Source: Cunninghamella blakesleeana
Taxonomy: Eukaryota > Mucoromycota > Mucoromycetes > Mucorales > Cunninghamellaceae
NCBI GenBank assembly: GCA_017871115.1
Contig: JAFCIZ010000001.1
Span: 6,260,001 to 6,324,000 of the forward strand
DNA: 64,000 bases
Direction: 5' to 3'
Made by a program: the position numbers and the translations under genes. Shown here in pieces: positions 24,965-37,758 of the stretch. Below the pieces are notes generated by a model, which did no database searches, was not told the DNA's origin, and saw only the letters and a program-made list of their open reading frames with translations. Position 1 is the stretch's first letter. Each line of letters opens with the position of its first letter.

Positions 24965-26652
24965 TGTTATTATTATTATTATTGTTATTATTATTATTAA
25001 TGCTATTGTTATTGTTATTATTAGATCTATTATTTAATGAATCATTTGGCCGTATGTTGATATAGGAAGATGTATTGATATTCATAATGGAGGATAAATT
25101 ATTTATATTATTACTATTGTCATTGCTATTGCTGTTGTAGTTGTAATTACTGCCATTGGTATTGTTATTTCCTTGTAATGATACATTATCATTATTATTA
25201 TTGTAACCTTTATTATTATTATGATGATCGTTTTTCTTTCCATTGATTTGTATATTAGTAGATACGATTCCACCTAATGAAACGGCACGAGCCTTTTCTT
25301 TTTTAATTTGAGAAATTCGTTGTAATTTACGCCATCTATTTCTACAATGTAAACCAGGTCTTCCATCAAAAAATTGAGCGATCTTTTGCCATTGTGATCC
25401 AAACTCTTCAAATTTCTCAGCTAATCGTTTATCTTCTTCTGCTGTCCAATCAGATCGATCAATAGATGGATCTAAACTTTCACGCCAACGTTTTGCACAT
25501 TGATCATCAGTTCTTCCTTCTAACAAATCAGCAATTTTACTCCATTGATTTGGGAACTTGATGACACCTTCACGTAATAAATTGTCTTCTTCTTCAGTCC
25601 AGGTACCTTTCCTTAAAGAAGGATCAAGAGAATGAAACCAGCGTTTACGACAATTTTTATTTGTCCTTCCAGGTACACATTCTGCAATTTTAGACCATTT
25701 TTCTGTCTTATCACCATATAATTGAACTGCTAAACGTAAAAGATTATCTTCTTCAAGTGTCCAAGGGGCTCTTTCACGAAATCCACGATTTAGTTTTTGT
25801 TTTTTAGATGCTGGAGATAGTTCTTCGGGTTGAATAACCGATGTAGTTGGTTGAAGAGATGGGGGCGCTGTCGATGATAATGATGGTGCCGATGTATTTA
25901 AAGGTGGTAATGTTGTTGGTAAATGAGGTATAGGAAGAATTGGACTATGTACAATGCTATTTATATCAACTGGATTATATAGATGCTGTAATGAGAATGC
26001 TGTTTCTGTTATATTATTTTGATCCATCTAAATAAAAAAAATAAAAAATATCAGTTGTATTAGTCACAGATCATTAAAATAAATGTATAACTATATATGA
26101 TTTCAAGTAACTATATAATATTGAAAAAAACTTACTGATTCAAAAGCGCTGAATTGATTTAAAGTATTTGTATGGTCGCTAACATTTGAATGAGTATTAT
26201 TTCCAGTATTATTATTGGTATCATGATGAAAATCGCTAAATTGATGAGGTTCCTAGAGGAGAAAAGCAAATATAAAAAATGATACAGGTAACGTTAATAT
26301 CATATGCATTTTCCTATTGTTATTTCCTTATCATACGGTTTGTTCCGATAAACAAAAAAAATAAAAAGTTTACCTGAAGGTGTAAATGAGGTGATATATC
26401 AGTTTGTTGAGATAAGAATGCAAAAGTTGGTAAAGCAACCGTTGAAGCGATATTTGTTAATGAATTATTATAGTCATATGCTTCAGAAACTTCCCCATAC
26501 GGTTGTATATCTTTTATATCATTATGTGGTGAGTGGCCATAACTGTAAAGATGTTCAAACTATGTTACAAAAGAAAATAAAAAAAAAAGCTTTATTAATT
26601 ATTATTTTTTACATGATTAAGTAATACATCAATTATAATAGTCGCTTACCAT
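23718..26652 (-). CDS. Myb R1R2R3 plus C2H2 zinc-finger transcription factor
   Basis: Minus-strand exons 26650..26652, 26374..26559, 26136..26252 and 23718..26027 give 871 residues. The first coding exon is only the ATG, spliced to FEHLYSYGHSPHND; all junctions are phase 0. Three tandem Myb repeats begin with APWTLEEDNLLRLAVQLYG, GTWTEEEDNLLREGV and SDWTAEEDKRLAEKFEEFG; each has the spaced Trp residues, so a c-Myb-like R1R2R3 domain. After a long Asn tract (about 30 consecutive Asn, 24873-24963) follow C2H2 fingers: YGCDAAGCSETFRQSSELF..H..H, YRCAVINCSKKYKNINGLQ and LICPIVDCKKTFTTLNELR..H. The protein is expected to be nuclear and DNA-binding; targets are unknown. The combination resembles Bas1-type Myb proteins in repeats only. 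An upstream purine-rich tract (26752-26785) supports this start. Confidence 0.82.
24873..24963 (-). repeat. Coding (ATT/AAT)n array, poly-Asn
   Basis: About thirty ATT units on + encode consecutive Asn codons in the Myb factor. The shadow frame on the other strand would be poly-Leu and is not a gene. Likely length-variable between strains. Confidence 0.9.
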
Positions 26653-27841
26653 TGCTTCACTAAAACCGAAATAAATAAAATCGGATTAGCTAAACAAAAA
26701 TAAAAAGTATCGCTGACAAGAAAAAAAAAATCAATAGAAATAAAATAACAATAAAGAAGAAAGAGAAAGGAAAAAAAAAAAAAAAGGTGTAAAAAAAATT
26801 AAATTTGAATCAAGACCCGCTACAAAAAAAAATGATTGGCTTAAAATTTATAAAAACTATACTGACTTTTAATCCCACAAAATTATACATACATTTTTAA
26901 CTTTTAAATATGCGACATAATAATATAACATCTATTATATTATGAGTTTATCCAAATTACTTTTTATTATTATTTTATATTTTACGTATAGAAATATAAT
27001 TTATAACTCAATCAAAAAAATATAGTAAAATAAAACAAAAAATAGATGCTTTAAAGTCAGAAGATCTTGAAATTCCTAAAATAGAATGTTACATTCATTG
27101 GTAGTAATCAAACGACAACCTTACATAATCACTATTTTATATAGTTGGTAAAGGTTACTTATTTATAACTTTTTAATTTGAACAGATCAATAATATGAAG
27201 ATCATTAAAAAAAACTAAGGTGATTTATATATTATCTATAGAGAAAATTAAATATTTAGTGGAAATATAAATTTTTAAATTAATATTTGAATGCCCAAGA
27301 TCATTTTATGTAAATTATCCTATATATGGAGTATGAATAAGTCGATAGTTTATTAAAATTATATAACCACTGATTTATTATCCACGATATTAAAAGAATA
27401 ATTAGTAAGAATATGATTCTTTAAATTAACCAATAGATATATATGTTCGTTGTATGAAATTCAGTCTATATATAGAGTGTACACATTATAATGATCTGAT
27501 TAAGTTTCAACCCAATTGGTAAATTATTCTTGAAAATATATGAATATCTAATTTTAACACTGCTCTTTAAATTAAACGGTGAGGATATATGATTTTTATA
27601 TGAATGTTAAGCTACAGCGTGTATAAATATCGTATGCTAAAAGCTATTTTTTATTTTATATTTATTTCGATTTTAAAAAGGTATTTTAAAAGGTATTTTT
27701 TTACCACACTTTAAGAAAAAAATTCTCAAAAAGGAAACGCATTGAAAAATAAAGAAGCTAAAGATTTCGTGTAGATAATTATTTTATTATACATAAATGA
27801 TTATAATTATACTAATAATGTTACTCTTAAAAAAAGGAGGA
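26653..27841. other. Intergenic region upstream of the Myb factor
   Basis: About 1.2 kb between two minus-strand genes. The left end (26740-26790) is purine-rich on + and is the likely Myb promoter. The rest is AT-rich with no recognisable gene; a short coding-like frame near 27000-27107 could not be linked to splice sites. Confidence 0.5.
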
Positions 27842-28645
27842 TCATGCATAAACACTAAATGCTTTCTCTGCTGCTAACGATAGTTCCATCGTTAACTCAT
27901 TAATACTATTTACCTCTTCTACTAAAAGGCGACGCTCATTTTGTATCTATATAAAATAATAATATATTATATAAATTAAAAAATATAATACCTATAGCAA
28001 TTACAATAATAACTACATATTTATAAATCATTCCATATGCTAATCATACCTTTTCCTGCAGTTCACGAATTTTTTCTTTTGTTTTTAAAACTTCTTCCAT
28101 TGTCACTGATCTATCCTCTTCAGCTTTTTTAATCATTTCAGTTTGCTCTGACATATGTATCTTAAATGATTCCCTTTTCTTCTCCAACTGTTCTTTTAGA
28201 TGTGATGACTTAGCTTCTATCATGCCTATTAATCGTCTTTGATGCTAGTAATAATAATAATAATAATAATAAAACAATAAAATAGTAGCAATAGCAATTT
28301 AATTTTAATAATATATAAATCTATAATAGTTTATTTTATTTTTGTTTTATTATTATTATTATTATTATTATTAAATATCCAGCACTTACGGTTGTTTTTG
28401 TTTCAATATCTTCGCATTTTTTTTCATTGATTGTAATCTTTTTTTGATATTCAGCCAAAGTAGCTTTTGATTTTTCTTCATTTTTCCATAACTTTGATAT
28501 ATTTTGACGATGCTCTAAACATTTAAATACATTTTCTAAAATAGGAACCATCTTTGAATATTTTTGTTCGTTCACTAAAAATGACTTTTTGCTTGAATCT
28601 AAATTTAATTGACTTTGCTTTATAGTTTCTTCTAGCCTTTTCAAG

Positions 28646-28681
<36 letters not shown>

Positions 28682-29580
28682 ATCTTGATATTAGTGATCA
28701 TTTAAAAAAGTTGTCATTATCACCGTTATTATTACTTCTAAAATAATTATTCCTTACCTCTTTTTTTTCTTCATCATTATATTTTAAATGTTCCGTTAAT
28801 CGTTCAAGTTCATTAACTAAATCAAGTGTAATAATCTGTTGATCCATCTACATAGGTTTATGATATAAGTAAAAATAAATAAATAAATAAGTAACAATAT
28901 AATATATTTCACTTATGATTTTTGATACCTAACGTATATATACACTAATATTTTTTCGATTTACCATTTCTTTTTTATAATTGCTTCGTATCGTTTTTTG
29001 GTGTGCTACTTCTTTATCAAGTTCATCCGCTACCTTTTGAAGTTCTTTAATTGTATCATCATCCTTTGCCAATTCCTTTTCCAGTCTATGTACATCTACT
29101 TCTTTATCCATTGTCCACTTTCTATTTTATAAATACATATACGTATTCATATAAATCAATATATTATTATTATTATATTATTATTATTATTGTTTTTTTT
29201 GTCTATTTATTTTATTTTTACCCTTTATTTAATCGTAGATTTTTTAACTTGTTAACTTCATCTTGTAATTTTTGTGCTTCAGATGCAACATCTTCCTATA
29301 AAAGATTCATATATTTATATACCACCCAACTAACCTATTGTTTCATTTTTTTTTATATTTTATCTTACCACATGTACCACTTGGGGTTCAAAAACCTTCC
29401 ACATCTCATCACGAAACTTTACATAATTTATTATAGCACTAAGGATATCTCTTAAACGATCCGGATCCGGTTGAGTTATATCTTGTAAAGTAAAATCTTG
29501 GTATTGTATTCCATTTAATAGAATTTTTCTGTAGTAAAAAATGATATGGAAATCAGTAACAATAACGGTATTAAAGTTAG

Positions 29581-29640
<60 letters not shown>

Positions 29641-30052
29641 TCATATACATTTGAATAAAAAGAGCCATTAAGATTGAATTATCACGATGTAAATCCTATA
29701 GCAATAACAATAATAATATCAAGGTGGATAAAGATTGATCCAAATAAACTACTCTGAATTTATATACTTATATATATGAATGTAGATTTACCTCTTCTTC
29801 ATTTCTTAATTGTTGGATATATTTCACCCGCCAAGGCATTAATAGATATAATAAACTTTCGTATAATAATATGATTCGCGAACTAGAAGGATGTATTAAA
29901 TCTTTATCTACAATATAAATATTTAGTTCGTGTAAACATTTTATTATTTGATTGGTATCGAGTCTTGGAATTTCATAAAGTGAATTTTGTAGACTTAAAT
30001 CTATTGTATGATTAGATAAATTAGAGGTAGTGCTAAATCGTGTCCTTTGCAT
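27842..30052 (-). CDS. NUF2: Kinetochore protein Nuf2
   Basis: Ndc80-complex subunit that anchors kinetochores to spindle microtubules. Around nine minus-strand exons; the coding start chosen is the ATG at 30050-30052 because the upstream open frame is a Lys-coding homopolymer. The N-terminus contains YEIPRLDTNQIIKCLHELNI and DLIHPSSSRIILLYESLLYL, the calponin-homology domain of Nuf2, followed by MPWRVKYIQQLRNEEE. The remainder is coiled coil (VHRLEKELAKDDDTIKELQ, LEETIKQSQLNLDSSKKSF, KKITINEKKCEDIE) and ends NERRLLVEEVNSINELTMEL. Length of about 440 residues fits. It should pair with Ndc80, Spc24 and Spc25, none of which is nearby. Introns contain several (TA)n arrays. Confidence 0.88.
29585..29639. 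repeat. (TA)n array in Nuf2 intron
   Basis: About 27 TA units at the acceptor-proximal side of an intron; a second one of about 15 units lies at 28649-28679 in another Nuf2 intron. Confidence 0.92.
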
Positions 30053-30256
30053 AGTATTATTATATACACTTTTTTTTTTTTTTTTTTTTTCAAATAAATT
30101 ATAAAATAAAGAGCTGAAAAAAAAGGGAAGGAAAGTAAGAAAAAATTTGAAAAAATTAAACTTCATTTTTTTGCAAGTACACTGAGTCTAATTTTTCAAA
30201 CCTAAAAATGGAAATATAATTTTTTTTACTATATTTTATTCAATTGCTATTGTTAA

Positions 30257-30295
<39 letters not shown>

Positions 30296-30551
30296 CATAA
30301 TGTAAAATATAAAAATAATTTGGATTATCAATTATTATTATTAATGTTATTTAATGTGTAATGAATTAACTTTATTATTTAAGAATCTAAATTAAATAAA
30401 ATAAAAAATAAGGGAAAGAAAAAAAAGAAATAGGATATATAAATATGTATAAATGAATATTATATAAGTTAATATTTAAAATGTTGTCATGTATAATAAT
30501 AATAATAAATAAAAAAAAATTGTAATATAAACAATAATTAATATGAATATA
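30053..30551. other. Nuf2 promoter and F-box 3' flank
   Basis: Immediately upstream of Nuf2 a poly-T run (30068-30090) and purine-rich + strand sequence (30107-30150); a TA array follows at 30259-30292. Nothing gene-like. Confidence 0.5.
30259..30292. repeat. (TA)n array upstream of Nuf2
   Basis: About 17 TA units in the intergenic region upstream of the Nuf2 start. Confidence 0.9.
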
Positions 30552-31535
30552 TTAAAAAAAATCAAGAAATTCAGATATACTAATCCCTACTTGTTCAATA
30601 ACAAAATAACCACAGGTAAAAGTAGTATGCCATGGTGAAGATATTTGTTGAGAAACAGTTTTTGGTAAATAAAGGTGATGGTGATCTAAATATAAAGAAG
30701 GGCGAGGTGGATCATTATGACGATAACTTGTTGGATCATTCATTTGATTTACTATTCTTTGCTTATCATCCTCTAAACCTAAAACACAGCAAGCATCTAA
30801 TAAAATAGTTGAACTCATTTTCTTTTTCATTAATAAATTCTTGTGATGTTTATTATTAGTAGTAGTATCATTCGTGTTATTTGTTGAATGAGATGATGGT
30901 GGTGATGATGGTGTTGATGAAGTATCCATTGTTATTTTAATAAATTGAGTATTAGTAGGATTACTTATCGAAGATGCTGCTGTAGAAGAATTATAGTTAC
31001 TTGCTGCACCTGAAAAGTTGCCACTACGGGTAGAAGGAAATTTGTTTCGAATATCCCAAAGTGATCCTATGACTTTTTGTTGAGTAGCATTTGTTGAAGT
31101 AATAGTTTCTTGTTGTTTTTGTCGTAAAACCAGTTTACCGTGTGATACATAAAAATCTTTTACTTCAAAATAATAATTCATTGATTTTATATCGGGTGTA
31201 AACCAAAGAAGTTGATGATTTATATCCATATACCGAAAGTATAAAGGTATAAATGATTCATTATTATTCACTTTTTTATTATTAATAATATTATTTGGAT
31301 AACCTAGTTTTGAGAAATTTTTTAAAGAATAGTGATAAGGAGCATTTAACTCATGTAAATTAGTTGACACTAATTCAAGTAAGCCTTGCTGAAGTCTAGC
31401 TGCTTGCTTTAGCTTGAGAAATAGAGCCTCGTCTATTATTTGTTTTGGAAGCGACTGATAAAGTTTCGTATAACTTGAAAAAGGTACATATGAAAGTATG
31501 TGATATACTATTTCTATTGGTAAACGATCTATCAT
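30552..31535 (-). CDS. F-box domain protein, otherwise unrecognised
   Basis: Intronless 327-residue frame, unusual in this intron-rich window. The first 45 residues (DRLPIEIVYHILSYVPFSSY..LYQSLPKQ) fit an F-box, which binds Skp1 in SCF ubiquitin ligases. The rest has no repeat such as WD40 or LRR that I can recognise. There is a Ser/Thr/Asn-rich stretch at residues about 175-235, and a compact C-terminal half with LLDACCVLGLEDDKQRI, SLYLDHHHLYLPKTVSQQ and FTCGYFVIEQVGISISEF, which could be a substrate-binding beta-rich domain (similar in style to fungal F-box proteins with an unknown C-terminal domain). Divergent to TFIIE alpha with 330 bases between starts. The F-box is likely; the target is unknown. 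Confidence 0.7.
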   Translation of the reverse strand: MIDRLPIEIVYHILSYVPFSSYTKLYQSLPKQIIDEALFLKLKQAARLQQGLLELVSTNLHELNAPYHYSLKNFSKLGYPNNIINNKKVNNNESFIPLYFRYMDINHQLLWFTPDIKSMNYYFEVKDFYVSHGKLVLRQKQQETITSTNATQQKVIGSLWDIRNKFPSTRSGNFSGAASNYNSSTAASSISNPTNTQFIKITMDTSSTPSSPPSSHSTNNTNDTTTNNKHHKNLLMKKKMSSTILLDACCVLGLEDDKQRIVNQMNDPTSYRHNDPPRPSLYLDHHHLYLPKTVSQQISSPWHTTFTCGYFVIEQVGISISEFLDFF

Positions 31536-31865
31536 GATAAATAAGTATAAATAAATATAAATGAAACAATATATATAAAGTAAAAAATTAAAAGAAAGAA
31601 AAAAAGAAAGAAGAAATAAAAGGAGTTGGCTTTATTTTTTAATATTTAATATTTTTTTTATTTAAGGATATATAGAATAATAATAAAAAAGCAAACGGGC
31701 CAAGAAAAGGGAAAAAAGAAAAGAAAGGAAAAGAAAGATTAAACTTTAAATTGGATTCTAGCATATAGCGGATTTTAAAAAAAAAAGATTATATTTTTCC
31801 ATTCGCCTAAATTTTTTTTATACACTTTCCTCTTTTATTTTTTTTATTTATACTTACTTATATCT
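31536..31865. promoter_or_regulatory. Shared divergent promoter, F-box gene and TFIIE alpha
   Basis: Two purine-rich + strand blocks (31587-31620, 31700-31738) lie on the F-box side and T/C-rich sequence (31795-31850) on the TFIIE side, matching the strand-specific tract style of this genome. Confidence 0.45.
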
Positions 31866-33163
31866 ATGGAAGTTCTAAAATCACTTGTTGCCAAAGTTGC
31901 TCGTGCTTTTTATGATCCAAAATATATAGTAATATTAGATGCCTTAAATAATGCCCCACCAAATTCTAATGGGTATATTTTATTAGTTATACGAATATAA
32001 TATAAAATTTAAAAGAAAAATATATCAATATATTTATTATATACATGTATATACATATATATATTTATATATATATAAATATTCGATTAAACAGGATTCG
32101 TGAAGATGATTTAGCCCCAGTATTAAAAATGACAACTCGAGAAATTCATAAATTATGTGGCAAACTTAAAGAACATCGTTTAGTTAGAAGGTTAATATGA
32201 TTATTTATTTATTTATCTAAAAAAACATTAGTATATACAAATACAAATGCATTTTATTTATACTAATATCAATTTGCACATATATATATTCTTTTTTGTA
32301 TTTATATTTAAATATAATAAATAGTGGAACACGATTGGAAAATAGAAAACAAGATCAACGACCTATTCCTAAAACATTTTATTATTTGGATTATAAAGAA
32401 TTTGTTGATGTTGTAAAATGGAAAATGTACAAGATGCAAATGATAGTTCGAGATAATTTACGAACAGAATCCGAAAATCAAGGATTTATTTGTGATCTAT
32501 GTAAGGCTACTTTTACACCTTTGGATGTTTTATCATTAGTTAACCCTTCAGATGGATTATTTTACTGTGATGTATGTGAATCAGTATTAAAAGAAAATGA
32601 TAATGCGGAGAATGTAAAAGAAAGCCAACAAGAATTAGCAAGATTACGTGAACAATCTCATCCTATTATTACTTTGCTTAAACAAACGGACTCTATCGTT
32701 ATACCCCAAAGGTAAACTTGATTAATTAATTTATTATATAAAAAATACATAATTAAATGGAATGGGCCATTTGTTAATTTATTATTATGTTCATTTCGTT
32801 TTGTTTCTTTTTTTTTTTCTCAATATATATAGTTATATATTCAAACATGGATTGGGTCCAAGGAAAAGTGGTCCAGGTGGAGATCAATATGAGTTGGCTA
32901 TAGCTCAAGATACAGGCGCTGGGCAAGGTGATATTATTGTTGATTTACAAATGGACAATGAAGCAGCAAGGAGAGCGAAGCAGCTGGAAGCAGAAGAAAA
33001 GAGACAGCAAAATGCATTACCTATTTGGCATCAACGCAGTACGGTATCAGATGTTCTTCTCGATTCAGGCGAACAAGCAAGTACATTAACAGCAGATGAA
33101 GAAGAAGATCATTTTGAGGAAATGGATAATACTGAAGTAGATACAGATACTCAGGATTGTAAG

Positions 33164-33199
<36 letters not shown>

Positions 33200-33983
33200 C
33201 ATCTCTTTTTGTACAATATTTCATTTTATAACATATATATTAACTGGTATTTATATATATTATCTAACTTATTATAATTTATTCGTATTTATATTTAGAT
33301 TATGCTAAATATTATGCATCATTAAGCGAAGCACAGCCTTTGGATGACGATTTACCCGCAGATCAAGATCAGTTACAGTATGAAGAATTTGAGGAAGAAG
33401 ATGAATTTGAAACAGTTAATCCAGATGAATCTCTGAAACGTGAATATTCTCAAGATGATGACGATGATATTGAAGATGAAAGGTATAAATAGAAGCACAC
33501 AATTATTTTATTTTATTTCAATATTACGATTTATTTAGCAATTTAATTTATAATTTTTTTTATTTTATTTTGTATGTATAACAATAGTAATAAACGAGCT
33601 AAATTAAATGTAGAAGAAGAAGAAATAGATGGTGCTGAAGAATTTATCGATGGAGATGAAGAAATACCATTAGTGTCAGGTATGGATCATAATTTACTAT
33701 TGTGTATATTTCTTTATATTTTAATTTATTTATAAAATATTTTAATTTAAAAATAGTGAATGGAAAAATGGTACCACTTAATGAAGTTATGGAAGATGAT
33801 CAACGCAATATGACTACTGAAGAATATAAGGTATTAGATGGTTTATAAATACTAATGTTTATATTTATTTGTATATAAAATTTTATACATAAAGCAAATA
33901 TTTAGAATAATTAATATTATTATTTTATAATTTTTATTTTCTAGGCATATTACGAAGCATGGCAAAACTGGCAGACAAATTAA
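31866..33983 (+). CDS. Transcription initiation factor TFIIE subunit alpha
   Basis: General RNA polymerase II factor that recruits and regulates TFIIH. About eight exons from ATG at 31866 to TAA at 33981-33983; estimated 430 residues. The N-terminal winged helix is visible (LVAKVARAFYDPKYIVILDA, then EDDLAPVLKMTTREIHKLCG and KLKEHRLVRR). After FYYLDYKEFVDVVKWKMYKM comes the zinc ribbon with CDLC and CDVC pairs (ICDLCKATFTPLDVLSL..GLFYCDVCESVL). The C-terminal third is acidic (long Glu/Asp runs such as EEFEEEDEFE) and ends YEAWQNWQTN, the region that in TFIIE alpha contacts TFIIH p62. A TA array (33165-33196) fills much of one intron. Very likely correct. Confidence 0.93.
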
Positions 33984-34104
33984 AATATATGACAATATTT
34001 TATTTAATGTAAGAGAATGATTTTATCAACTAGTAGTATAGCTTCGATTGATTGTATGTGTTTTAAAAGTATAGAAATAATAATAAAATTATAATAAAAA
34101 GCAA

Positions 34105-34135
<31 letters not shown>

Positions 34136-34420
34136 GAATCATCTAAGTTATAAATAAAAATGATACTGTTGTTGTTATTTAAAGATTAATGCAAAACTAA
34201 AGGGTATACTGTTATTAAGATATATGTGTATGTTGCTTATTGATTTTTTTTTCAATGATTATTTAATATATTCATCCACCTAATTTACTATTATTTGTAA
34301 ATGTAATAATTTTTTTTTTAAAAAATTTAATATAAAAACCCATTTGTCTACGCATTTTTTTTCAAAAAAAAAATAAAAATAAAAAAATATATATGTATTT
34401 ATAAAATAATAAAATTCATT
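33984..34420. other. Spacer between convergent genes
   Basis: 3' flanks of TFIIE alpha and PalA; an (AAT)n run at 34107-34132 and A/T runs only. No gene seen. Confidence 0.55.
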
Positions 34421-37400
34421 TTACCTAATCATATCATAAGATTCATTTTTACGCATATAACAATAATTACGGCAGTTATCTCTAAAGTTTACCAACCCTT
34501 TCGTGTGATCATCATAAAACTATAATAGAAAGAAAAAAATTCATAATAAATAATTGAGTAAATTCTTTAATTAATATAATAATAATAGTATTTGTACATG
34601 GTTATATATTTTCACCTTTAGTCCTTCAGATAAATTAATTTTGATTTCCTTGAACATAGCATAAGCTTGATTTAAATTTTGCAATGCCTTTTCTCTTCTT
34701 GAAGAAGCGGATTTATTTAATTGATTAGTTTGCCATGCTTGATGTATATTTGCAATATCTTTTAAAAGCTGACCTTGTTTTTCGTCTTCTTCATCCACTT
34801 TCATTAAAAAGGTGTCATATTTCCTTAAATTTTCCACAAATAAATCTTCAAATTGAGCTGGATCGATTTTAATGACTGGTGACTTGGCTGTTAATTCTGC
34901 TGCTTTTTTTAATAAAGCAGGAGATATATCGTCGGAATTAGATACTCTTTTGGCTTGATCTTTAATTCCTTTACGAATCTTTCTATGATCTTGCATTTCC
35001 ATAACTAAATCTCTTAATTTTTTTGATAACCCTTGGCGTTTATTCTGTTGTCCATCACCAGTTTCATTATCGCTATCATCATCGTCATAACCACTAGGTA
35101 TAGATTGTTCTAATTCTTCATCACTAAGCATAAATACATCAATAATTTTGGCCCATTTATCTAATTTTTTTCTAACTATTTCATCAGCTCTTTGTGCAGA
35201 GACTAATGTCATTCTATGTTTTTGTCCTTGTGCTACCAATTGTTCAGTAAGTGCTTGAGAAGGAGGTCGATTCCAAGCTATATTTTAAAATATAACAAAT
35301 GAATAAATTATATATATATATATATATATATGATAATCATAATCATAATAATATTTTATTATTATAAGATAAAATGTCTATTTTTTTATGTAATATTATA
35401 ATCTTTTTTTTTACCATTGCCAAACTTTTGTCTTAATTCTTCATCTAACTCATGTTCATCATCTAACTCATTGAAAGCCATTTCTAATAACTCAGAGTTT
35501 GTACCGCAAGCTTTTTGTACTCTTTGCCAATTATCATAAAGGGCCTTTGAACCACCCTCATTTCGAATATCAGTAGCTTGTTTCAAGAGTAAATCAGGCA
35601 ACCCATCCACTTGTTCATTAGCAGTAACAGCAAGTATGGCAGAAATATTTAAAGATTGTAAAGTACTATATTCAAAAAAATAAAAAAAAATAATCAGATA
35701 CGTACTATATATATATATATGTTTATATTACCTTTCAAATACTTCAGTTAATTCATCCAAACGACCAATAATATCCTCCTTTATAATACGTTCTTTTCTA
35801 TCGACATATACACTTGCAGCTTGGTGTACAGCAAATGGAACCAATTTTTGAAACAAAGGTAAACCAATTACAGGGTGGGCCACGCCATCTGATTGCTGTT
35901 GTTCATTATTATTATTGCTACTATTGTAATTAAGCATGAGAGAAACGGGATCAGCTACTTCAGGAGGTGCTATAGGTTGTACCATTTCAAACTGTTGGAT
36001 AGGAGGCAAAGATGTCGCTGAAGGGATTTGCTCCAAATAGATCAAATCGTTATCCTTTTCTGCCCTAGCTAAATTAGTTTGAATAATCTGTTGTAAAGAT
36101 TTTAAATCATGGATAACTGAACTATTGACGCCTAAAAAGGTTTTCAATAATTCACAGGCATGTTTTACATAACCATTTGCTAATTGTAATCTTGCTATTT
36201 CTTCACCATATTTATTTTTAGAGATACATTCACACGATTTTCTAAAATGAGCTGCTGCATGGAAATGAAGTGCTTTGATTTGCATATGTTGCAACCAGTT
36301 TTTAGGAAATACGTTTTGAATAGAGGAATTGGAAGCTAATTCATAGGCTGCATCATAAAAATTTGCAATTTTAATAGCTAGTCTAGCAATTGTCCCATCA
36401 CGTAATTGATCCATTGCTGCTTTTTGCCATACACACTCTTGGGCCTGTGCCAACATAAGATTAATGATAGTTTTTAATGCATAAATTGACATATCTATAG
36501 TAGGTGAAATTCTCATTTCTGGAACAACCACTTCCTGTAAATGTTTAAAGCAACCTGCAGCGTTCTAATCAATTGGTATAAATATGAACATGATGAGTAT
36601 ATATATGTATTAATTAAGACATTCTATTTTAAAATCATAATTTATTTATATTAGATTGATTACTTTAAAATGATTACATGCACGCTTTACACCTTCAGCT
36701 GTTGATCTATTTTCTGAGTTACCAAGTTGACTGTATAGAGCACCAATGCAATAAAGAATACAAGCTTTTTCATAATTCATATTTCTATAAGATACTATTA
36801 GTACATATATATATATATATATATATAATATTTATTTAGTATATATATACATATATATGTGTATGTGCATGTATATATTTGTATATATATTTTAGATATA
36901 TTTGGGATATATTAGAATGGCTTACTTGGTTTTGTGTTGTCTGTTGAGAACGCCAAGTACCAAGGAAATTCTATGCCAAGCTAATATCATAAAAAAATTA
37001 TATACATAATTTTAATAAAGCGCCCTTTTTTTAAATTACTATTATTATATCCAATAAATATATATTTAAACCCTACATCAATTGGAAATTTCGAGCCAAT
37101 AAATACTAGCTGTGCATAATACCTGTTATAACATTTTAAAAAGTAAATTTAAAATAAAAAATATATAGCTATATAGTTAGTATATTATATATATATATAT
37201 GCGCGTTGTAATATATATAATATACTTCATTAATCTATTGAGAGCCTTTTCATTATATTCCGTATAAATACAATCGTTCCGCAATTCATCAAGTAATCGA
37301 AAGTCATCAGTATACAGATCAGGATGCTCAGCATAACCGTTGGAAATATATTCTTTTAAATAAGGTGTCCAAGTTACTTTTTCGGTTCGTTTTACATCAC

Positions 37401-37470
37401 AAGCAAGTATATTTGTTTCTGAATTGGTGAGTACAGATGGAGAAGCTGGTGGTGAACCATAAAAGGACAT
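34421..37470 (-). CDS. pH-response scaffold PalA/Rim20 (Bro1-domain, ALIX family)
   Basis: About nine minus-strand exons, from ATG at 37468-37470 to stop at 34421-34423. The N-terminus [20 protein letters not shown] then [20 protein letters not shown] fits the start of the Bro1 domain of PalA/Rim20 better than Bro1/Vps31. Further Bro1-domain blocks are [40 protein letters not shown] and CELLKTFLG. The V-shaped second domain shows [20 protein letters not shown] and [19 protein letters not shown] coiled coils, and the last exon reads [16 protein letters not shown]. Family role: binds ESCRT-III (Vps32/Snf7) through the Bro1 domain and YPxL motifs of the PacC/Rim101 factor, signalling ambient alkaline pH. 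The alternative is a general ALIX. There is no Pro-rich tail as in Bro1/ALIX, which supports PalA. Confidence 0.85.
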
Positions 37471-37758
37471 GATATATATTTTTTAAAAAGCCGTTCAATT
37501 GAATAAACGAGCAATCTATAATTGAAAAAATAAAATAAAATAAAATAGAGGAAAAAAAGAGAAGGAAAAAAAAAAAAATGAAAAAGGCTAATAAAATAAA
37601 AAAAAATTCAAAACTTTATTTTTGTGACCATAAATTTTTTTAAATCACTCACTCTTTCTATTTCTTTTTTAACTTTTTTTTCTTTATTAAGGTCCCTTAT
37701 CTCTTTTTTTTTTTTTTTTTTTTTGTATATTAATAAATAAGCCTATTGGTAATTATAT
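37471..37758. promoter_or_regulatory. Shared divergent promoter, PalA and GRF/RING gene
   Basis: 288 bases between divergent starts; purines on + at 37549-37590 for PalA and a C/T tract with a 22-base T run (37646-37724) for the plus-strand gene. Confidence 0.45.

Noticed and set aside
24805..25065. 86-residue plus-strand frame that is almost all leucine
   Set aside because: It is the antisense shadow of the Asn-coding ATT array in the Myb factor.
27000..27107. Short frame ending KSEDLEIPKIECYIHW and a stop
   Set aside because: Coding-like, but no splice acceptor leads into its frame and no neighbouring exon was found.
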